Below, piece after piece: positions 60,701 to 64,000 of a stretch of 64,000 nt of DNA. Under the pieces are notes generated by a model. The model had not been told where the DNA came from, made no database searches, and saw only the letters and a program-made list of their open reading frames with translations. The stretch covers positions 62,001 through 126,000 of the forward strand of contig NZ_JUIW01000008.1 of assembly GCF_004151245.1 (NCBI RefSeq). Direction: 5' to 3'. This DNA is from Flavobacterium beibuense. GTDB taxonomy: Bacteria > Bacteroidota > Bacteroidia > Flavobacteriales > Flavobacteriaceae. The stretch's first letter is position 1, and each line of letters opens with the position of its first letter. The position numbers and the translations under genes were made by a program.

Positions 60701-63700
60701 GTTATAACGAAGGTGACGGTACTATTACTGTAGAGATTTCAGGTGGTGTAGGTGACTATGAAGTTAGTATGGATAATACTACATGGTATCCTGTAACAGG
60801 CACTACATATACCTTTACAGGAATAACAATTCCGGTAGATCTTGCTAACCCTGATGATGCGGTTATGTTCCTTATCTATGTTAAAGACGGAAACGATTGT
60901 AATCTTACACCTCCTATAGAACATTGGGTACTACCTCCGGTAGACCTACAGCCAAGTGCAGCTATAGTTTATAACTGTACAGCCAATGTTCCGGGTAACG
61001 AGGTTACTATCTCTGTTGATTCAGATTTAACCCTTGATTTAACCGACCTTACTTATTCGGTAGACGGTGGTGCTTATCAGGTTTCAAATATATTCAATAA
61101 CCTTTCAGTAGGTAGCCATACAGTAGATGTGGCTCATACTAATGGTTGTATCAAGTCGGTTACATTTACTATTGACCTGCATGAGCCTATTGTTATAGAC
61201 TCAGCTGTAGTTACTTCAGCTATCGAATGTTTTGGTGATGTAACGGGTGAAATAACTGTAACTGCTTCAGGAGGTACCGGCGTACTTCAGTACGGTATCT
61301 CTACAAGTGCTACAGGTCCGTTTACATATGGCACGGCTAATGTGTTTACAGGCTTAGCAACAGGTACTTACTATGTAAGCGTAACGGATGAAATTACTTG
61401 TGAAATTACATCAGCAGGTATATTTGTAGATGAACCTACTCAACTAACAGCTTCTGTTACCGGTGGTGTTACAGATGAAATATGTCTTAGTGCAGGAGAT
61501 GGTACAGTAACCATTACTGTAAGCGGTGGTACATCACCATACTTTACAAGTATTGATTCAAACAACGATGCTGACTTTACACAAGACCAGTTAGTTTATA
61601 CAAACCTTGCCGCTGGAAATCATACGGTATACGTTAAAGATGCAAACGGATGTACAATCGTTGCTCCTCTTGATTTTACGGTTAATCCTGGTGTGGATAT
61701 TCAGGCATTTGCTGAGGTTTTTGATCTATGTACTGGTAATGTGCCTAGTACTGTAGTTTTAGTGAGTGTTAATACTAATGTATTAGCAGATGTAGAATAC
61801 TCTCTTGATAATATTACTTATCAGGCTTCTAACGAGTTTTATGGTTTAGCACCGGGTAACTATACAGTATATGTAAGACATACTAATGGGTGTGTTGATA
61901 CCGATGATTTTGTTATAGACACTCTTGTCCCTATAAGCATTGATGCAACTCTGGTAACTACACCTATTGCTTGTTTTGGTGATGCTACAGGTGTTATAAC
62001 GGTAACTGCTTCAGGTGGTACAGGTGCACTTCAGTATGCTATTTCTACGAGCGCTACAGGTCCGTTTACTTATGGAGCAAGTAACGTTTTTAATGGATTA
62101 GCAACAGGAACTTACTATGTGAGTGTAACCGATAGCATTGGTTGTGAAATTACATCAGCAGGTATATTTGTAGACGAACCAACTGAGCTTACAGCTTCGA
62201 TAACTGGAGGTGTTACAAACGAGATATGTTTTGATGCTGCCGACGGTACAGTTACTGTAACTGTTTCGGGAGGTACAACACCATACTATACAAGTCTGGA
62301 TTCTAATAACCCGGGTGATTTTACCCAGGATATGTTTACATATACAGGCCTTGCGGCAGGTACACATACACTATATGTTAAGGATGCCAATAACTGTATT
62401 ATCGCATCACCAATAACATTTGATATTGAGCCGGGTGTTGATATGGTTCCGGATGCTGTAGTGGTTGAAAACTGTACTAACAATGTACCGGGTAATGAAG
62501 TAACTATTAATGTTACATCATCACAAACTTTAGACCCTGCAGAACTTACATACTCTGTAGACGGTACTACTTATCAGGCATCTAATGTATTCAATAACTT
62601 AGCACCGGGTAACTATACGGCTTATGTACAACATACAAACGGCTGTATTGAGACCGATACATTTACAATTAATACACGTCAGCCTATAAGTATTGATGCT
62701 GCTACTGTAACAACGCCTATCGCTTGTTTTGGAGGTACTACAGGTGTAATAACTGTAATGGCTTCAGGTGGTACAGGTGCACTTCAGTATGGTATTTCTA
62801 CAAGTGCAACAGGTCCGTTTACTTATGGCGGAGGTAATGTATTCAATAACTTAGCAACGGGAACTTACTATGTAAGTGTAACTGATACTATTGGTTGTGA
62901 AATTACATCGGCAGGTATATTTGTAGATGAACCAACTGAGCTTATAGCTTCTGTAACAGGAAGTATTACAAATGAGATATGTTTTACTGATGCTGACGGT
63001 ACAGTTACTGTAACAGTTTCAGGCGGAACTGCTCCATACTTTACAAGTCTTGATTCTAATAACCCTGCTGATTTTGCACAGGATGTGTTTACATATACAG
63101 GCCTTGCGGCAGGTACACATACATTATATGTTAAGGATTTCAACAACTGTACTATAGCATCGCCTATAACATTTGATATCCTTCCGGGGGTTGATATGAC
63201 ACCAACTGCTACAGTAGTAGAAAACTGTACCAACAATGTACCGGGTAATGAGGTAACAATTGATGTGGCTTCGTCACAGACATTAGACCCTGCCGACCTA
63301 ACGTACTCAGTAGATGGTACTACTTACCAGGCATCAAATGTGTTCAACAACTTAGCGCCGGGTACCTATACGGCTTATGTACAGCATGCAAACGGCTGTA
63401 TTAAAACTGATACGTTTACAATCAATACACTTCAGCCAATAACAATAGATGCGGCTGTAGTAACTGCTGATGTACTATGTTTTGGTGATGCAACAGGTGT
63501 AATAACTGTAACTGCTTCAGGTGGTACAGGTACACTTCAGTACGCAATTTCACCGGCATTTGTGTATGGTTCAACTAACGTATTTACAGGTTTAACAGCA
63601 GGAACATATACTGTAAGGGTGACTGACGGAATAGGTTGTGAGGTTGAAACGTCTACATTAGAAATAATGGAGCCAACTGCACCTCTTTCAGCTTCAGTTG

Positions 63701-64000
63701 GTAATTTAACCCACGAGATATGTTTTAATACTGCCGATGGTACAATTACTTTAACAATAGCAGGTGGAACTGCTCCATACTTTACAAGCCTTGATTCAAA
63801 CAATGATGCTGATTTTGCTCAGGATGTGTTTACATATTCAGGTATTGCGGCGGGAGACCATACGGTTTATGTTAAGGATGCTAATGATTGTACTGTAACT
63901 CCAATAGACTTTACAATAAATGAAGGTGTTGATATGACACCAACAGCAGATATAGTGGCTACTTGTAGCAATAACGTGCCGGGTAACACAGTAACCATTA
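51724..64000 (+). CDS. sprB: Giant SprB-like gliding adhesin (3' end outside window)
   Basis: The frame is open from the ATG at 51724 (signal peptide [16 protein letters not shown]) to the window end, giving at least 4092 codons. The N-terminal part has the [10 protein letters not shown] region typical of these adhesins, then a DUF11-like domain near residues 375-480 ([32 protein letters not shown]). After that come tens of SprB repeats of about 75-85 residues with C-N-G, GGT-PY-YS-DG and TY-VTV-DANGCT patterns. SprB is propelled along the cell surface in gliding. The C-terminal sorting domain and any following sprF are beyond the window. Confidence 0.9.
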   Translation, partial: MHIRIHNLRIKILFGFLLACFAMQAQVAVPFTIRYQDNIKGDITQISNGIVNRDSNNRDPEDPYGGDSANDDLNMRYIDIDSDATTFSSSSATLSAITDVSCSRVVYAGLYWSAIYKYNTGNSSSGRATDFNQIKLKLPGSTTYTDINGTTIFDGFGTTDFNSNSPYVCYADITSLVAGLANPNGTYTAANIRASEADNISGGVSGGWTIFIVYENPNMPGKYVTSYDGFAGVKSSLGSIDVNYTGFTTVPAPLPVRAKLMACALEGDKGIQGDQLLLKDASVATFTQLSNSLNPATNFFNGSITYLDAGNVEQSFTNRVPNSSNTLGYDADIININQGLIANSSTGATLRITSTQDTYYLFFNSLAVDIIEPEIQLIKTVEDLAGNDIGGADVNLGDYLEYVISFQNIGNDDATSFTITDLLPDNTYFNQVDISGAPGVTYVYNPGTEQVTFTIPDGLVEEDDPAYEIRLRVRVAESCNDLKDACSNIIQNSAYATYQGILNSNVISNDPSIAGLNGCGQPVTGPANFLVDIDDCNFQRTVTLCSGPVTVTASDGYTTYTWYDSNNVQIGNTQSIDLTEGDYYVVCVAPAPCVSITEYVTVNNFSDLNPNPVIPFADELATCANYGDGSEPIPNIFLCGIDDERLIQTGVTDATSISWQKLNEGDCIASCPTCDDLPDDCPWTGCPNSTWGVVGTGQDFVADSAGKYRLVIMYDGCPATYYFNVFKNNLDPQFTKENIICTADGNITVTNVPAGYEYQLVNQTTNTVIYDYTDGMGPSFDITTSGIYTVNIRQQGVDTTPGNTYCEFSLEDIGIQNRALTVNVITEDATCNGLGSIRLQALNVGPQYYFSITGPSSDSHGPVMDNNHLFDNLNPGTYTYTVTTDDGCSVTGTATIIDQSNLNLIASVSQNISCTQGNIQMNATGGNTPYIYAIYSYNGVLQNPTPGDYQTSVIFDVQIGDQGDYVFIVMDGNGCTSLSNEVTISLVPDVAYTTAVNMVSCNGANNGSIVYTIGNTQGYNVSFDLLDDLGNVIASNSSGSFTGLPPGDYTVILHQTKGNRACDFPFSFTITEPDSIMGGAASVTQAYDCTVAGSSGATITVDATTITGGTAPYQYSVDGVNFTSSTSFTGLTAGTYNVTVKDANGCTYVINSIVIDPLTPPTDLTFSATTQTCPALTSDVTLTVVSGTGPFNYQITAPAAAVVNNGTNNVFAGLNAGTYTFMVTDSKGCTYSENYTINALTPIAVNGQPVSNVTCFGAADGSLNFNVSGFSTNYTYTIVNGASVTVGSSASATATTIPLTGLAAQTYTITVTDNVTNCTATATVTISGPASVLTLTTTSNPITCVANGSVSVTASGGWGSYQYTLTQPDLSTVGPQSGSSFTGLTQAGTYTVTVRDANNCTVTDTFTLTTPVPPTASLTGSDICYDSNGASLTVTVTGGTAPFTYSLNGAPGQSSNVFSNLTPNTYNITVTDAYGCTDTVTQTIAPTLTAMAAFTKGLDCTASPDAQIDVTINGGTSPYTYQVSNDGGTTYSASAPVALSAISYQTAVDGSFRFRITDANGCVTETNTTVIAPLTLPSITSVTQTQDILCNGESTGALSVVIDNTTGTGPYTINVYNTTTSTDYGTQTTGLPAGNYTVTVTDANACTDSQTDVIITEPSAIAFDTSEVPITCGDDGSGTNVTAGEIIVQNVTGGTAPFTYYLTNNFGYSDNFTATANEDHSFAVLDYGIYQVTVVDANGCTIIEQDIVMASPPEDMDIDISTLTSDCATGGTAVVTVNPDVSSNDYSFAVLTTENDPANIPAGDWQAADLGTPLTSTFTGLIPGVTYTFVVRDNITGCYYVKAADQPINTPSSLTSVIDVINNVSCKGSADGNVDVTIDNFDTGTTQVNYEVYYAQSNQPTGVVGSTPVTAGTPATITGIGPLAPGTYFILFTEVDGANAGCSAASGQFSITESPEVLTVTASVVSNANCNANSGVITAVADGGTASYQYLILAAPVVTPPTAATAGWTTSNTFNVDGGDYMVYVMDAYGCIQPIAAPITLDTDPSPVIALSVVQQCGVAEGSYAIQVDLTTAGMPPYTYSFNGGAFQAQSGTTFTYTNLVSGNYNVTVRDVNGCTNTQTITVYPPLNFTPAVTAQPTCAGSDGVITVTATGGSSNYEYELQDTSNNPIVAANPSNVFAGQDPGNYIVEITDTTTGCSVTAPVTLEAPTPVTFTYVSQNVSCNGANDGSIVVTLPASNNNPVYTYTLDDGTNPAVVQNSNIFTGLAVGTYTLTVTSGKDCTAQEIINITEPNALTLTATATDFACDVTNAVTTSTIIATVGAGTGTAPYTYSIDGTNFFTSNTFEVADNGTTQNITVTVKDANNCTATFPLTIDPLPEIISVVSTLVTAITCTNDETVTITVTGGSGDFTFDLLPLGTQASITPGAGTYTANFVLSAPGSYDFQVTDNVTGCYEITTSPYTIAPYDTIEVEAIASTQVTCFGDANGTVTIEVTGYTGAYDYVVTDALSNTVATGSSATTTNPFTITGLTAGNLNVTVTATDSPFCSAVSNNITVASPADPLVLNAAETANVTCTNDQGEILATATGGWGSYEFELINNTSATTVQPYGTNNAFAGLVAGNYTVNVRDAGGCIVSQTIDLIQPDPISATINASATLLLCNGDNTATVEVTGVTGGQAVYQYILNIYDDAGTTIVISTDAQTSPTFDNLGAGTYSITVTDGWSCDLTTPTVIINEPDPIQAFLNLTDTLTCTTQAEITVSAIGGTPTYQYSLDGVTYTNQTVYAVGAGTYQIYVRDSNNCTAVLSNEVTVLPVPPLTINLDLSSAVINCFGESTASIVANVTGGLGNYSYELLDGTSAVIAGPQSANTFSGLPAGDYYVRVTSDDCEETSPAINIVAPPAFDASVSKQDILCWDQINGVITVTIDPASPGTGNVQYAISPNLNQFVDTNVFTGLAAGWYDVIAQDQNGCFEMFQVEIIEPAKLEAQVTSFSDEVCYNEGDGTITVEISGGVGDYEVSMDNTTWYPVTGTTYTFTGITIPVDLANPDDAVMFLIYVKDGNDCNLTPPIEHWVLPPVDLQPSAAIVYNCTANVPGNEVTISVDSDLTLDLTDLTYSVDGGAYQVSNIFNNLSVGSHTVDVAHTNGCIKSVTFTIDLHEPIVIDSAVVTSAIECFGDVTGEITVTASGGTGVLQYGISTSATGPFTYGTANVFTGLATGTYYVSVTDEITCEITSAGIFVDEPTQLTASVTGGVTDEICLSAGDGTVTITVSGGTSPYFTSIDSNNDADFTQDQLVYTNLAAGNHTVYVKDANGCTIVAPLDFTVNPGVDIQAFAEVFDLCTGNVPSTVVLVSVNTNVLADVEYSLDNITYQASNEFYGLAPGNYTVYVRHTNGCVDTDDFVIDTLVPISIDATLVTTPIACFGDATGVITVTASGGTGALQYAISTSATGPFTYGASNVFNGLATGTYYVSVTDSIGCEITSAGIFVDEPTELTASITGGVTNEICFDAADGTVTVTVSGGTTPYYTSLDSNNPGDFTQDMFTYTGLAAGTHTLYVKDANNCIIASPITFDIEPGVDMVPDAVVVENCTNNVPGNEVTINVTSSQTLDPAELTYSVDGTTYQASNVFNNLAPGNYTAYVQHTNGCIETDTFTINTRQPISIDAATVTTPIACFGGTTGVITVMASGGTGALQYGISTSATGPFTYGGGNVFNNLATGTYYVSVTDTIGCEITSAGIFVDEPTELIASVTGSITNEICFTDADGTVTVTVSGGTAPYFTSLDSNNPADFAQDVFTYTGLAAGTHTLYVKDFNNCTIASPITFDILPGVDMTPTATVVENCTNNVPGNEVTIDVASSQTLDPADLTYSVDGTTYQASNVFNNLAPGTYTAYVQHANGCIKTDTFTINTLQPITIDAAVVTADVLCFGDATGVITVTASGGTGTLQYAISPAFVYGSTNVFTGLTAGTYTVRVTDGIGCEVETSTLEIMEPTAPLSASVGNLTHEICFNTADGTITLTIAGGTAPYFTSLDSNNDADFAQDVFTYSGIAAGDHTVYVKDANDCTVTPIDFTINEGVDMTPTADIVATCSNNVPGNTVTI
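61227..64000 (+). repeat. Higher-order ~750-bp repeats in the SprB-like gene
   Basis: Matching landmarks (TGTTTTGGTGATG and the following conserved run) recur at 61227, 61971, 62724 and 63477, spacings of 744, 753 and 753 bp. Each unit holds three SprB-type subrepeats and the array continues past the window end. Confidence 0.82.

Overview
The window looks like chromosome of a gliding Flavobacterium-type organism (Bacteroidota, Flavobacteriaceae). The evidence is a low overall GC content, Bacteroidota-type promoters (TTG-N19-TAnnTTTG), A/C-rich leaders instead of Shine-Dalgarno sites, TonB-receptor-like barrel proteins, type IX secretion/gliding (Spr) genes and Bacteroidota-style RHS proteins. 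I worked from sequence alone; family names are recognised from motifs and were not checked against a database.

Layout: (1) 1-2.5 kb, + strand: tail of an M23 peptidase, a MerR-like regulator, LemA and two TPM-domain proteins. (2) 2.6-8.5 kb: a lipoprotein, a large outer-membrane barrel protein, and the ribosome-assembly GTPases Der and Era. (3) 8.6-8.9 kb: two tandem, nearly identical initiator tRNA-fMet genes, each with its own promoter and terminator. (4) 9.0-20.8 kb, - strand: a tightly packed operon for a type II secretion / type IV pilus-like machine (major pseudopilin, prepilin peptidase, ATPase, secretin, PilN/PilO-like parts, two lipoproteins, a GspC-like protein, minor pseudopilins, GspF-like platform). 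(5) 21-29.1 kb, + strand: a two-protein RHS system with a C-terminal candidate toxin and a small lipoprotein that may be its immunity factor. (6) 29.4-39.3 kb: a visibly more GC-rich mobilizable element with a candidate oriT, a BfmA/BtgA-type mobilization protein and relaxase, an XRE regulator, two nucleotidyltransferase-HEPN-like proteins, a primase/helicase interrupted by one in-frame TAG, and two tyrosine recombinases. (7) 39.4-41.4 kb: a HigBA toxin-antitoxin pair, then an orphan RHS C-terminal cassette with its own small lipoprotein. (8) 41.5-43.2 kb: a decayed duplicated ORF, a lipoprotein, a YegP-like protein, and a regulator-site-rich intergenic region. (9) 43.3-64 kb: an spr-type gliding operon ending in a giant SprB-like adhesin that runs off the window.

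How it fits together: the stretch between the tRNA-fMet genes and 41.9 kb reads like an accessory island. It is bracketed by two kinds of direct repeat: the tRNA 3' tail with its terminator, and a ~200-bp segment encoding a 57-residue membrane ORF that lacks a start codon. Inside are the pilus-like machine, the RHS toxin locus and the mobile element. The mobile element lies between the active RHS/immunity pair and a displaced RHS C-terminal cassette, which is the kind of arrangement expected when toxin tips are swapped by recombination in the conserved RHS core. Beyond the island, the spr operon encodes surface adhesins and a PorP/SprF-type partner that serve gliding motility through type IX secretion.
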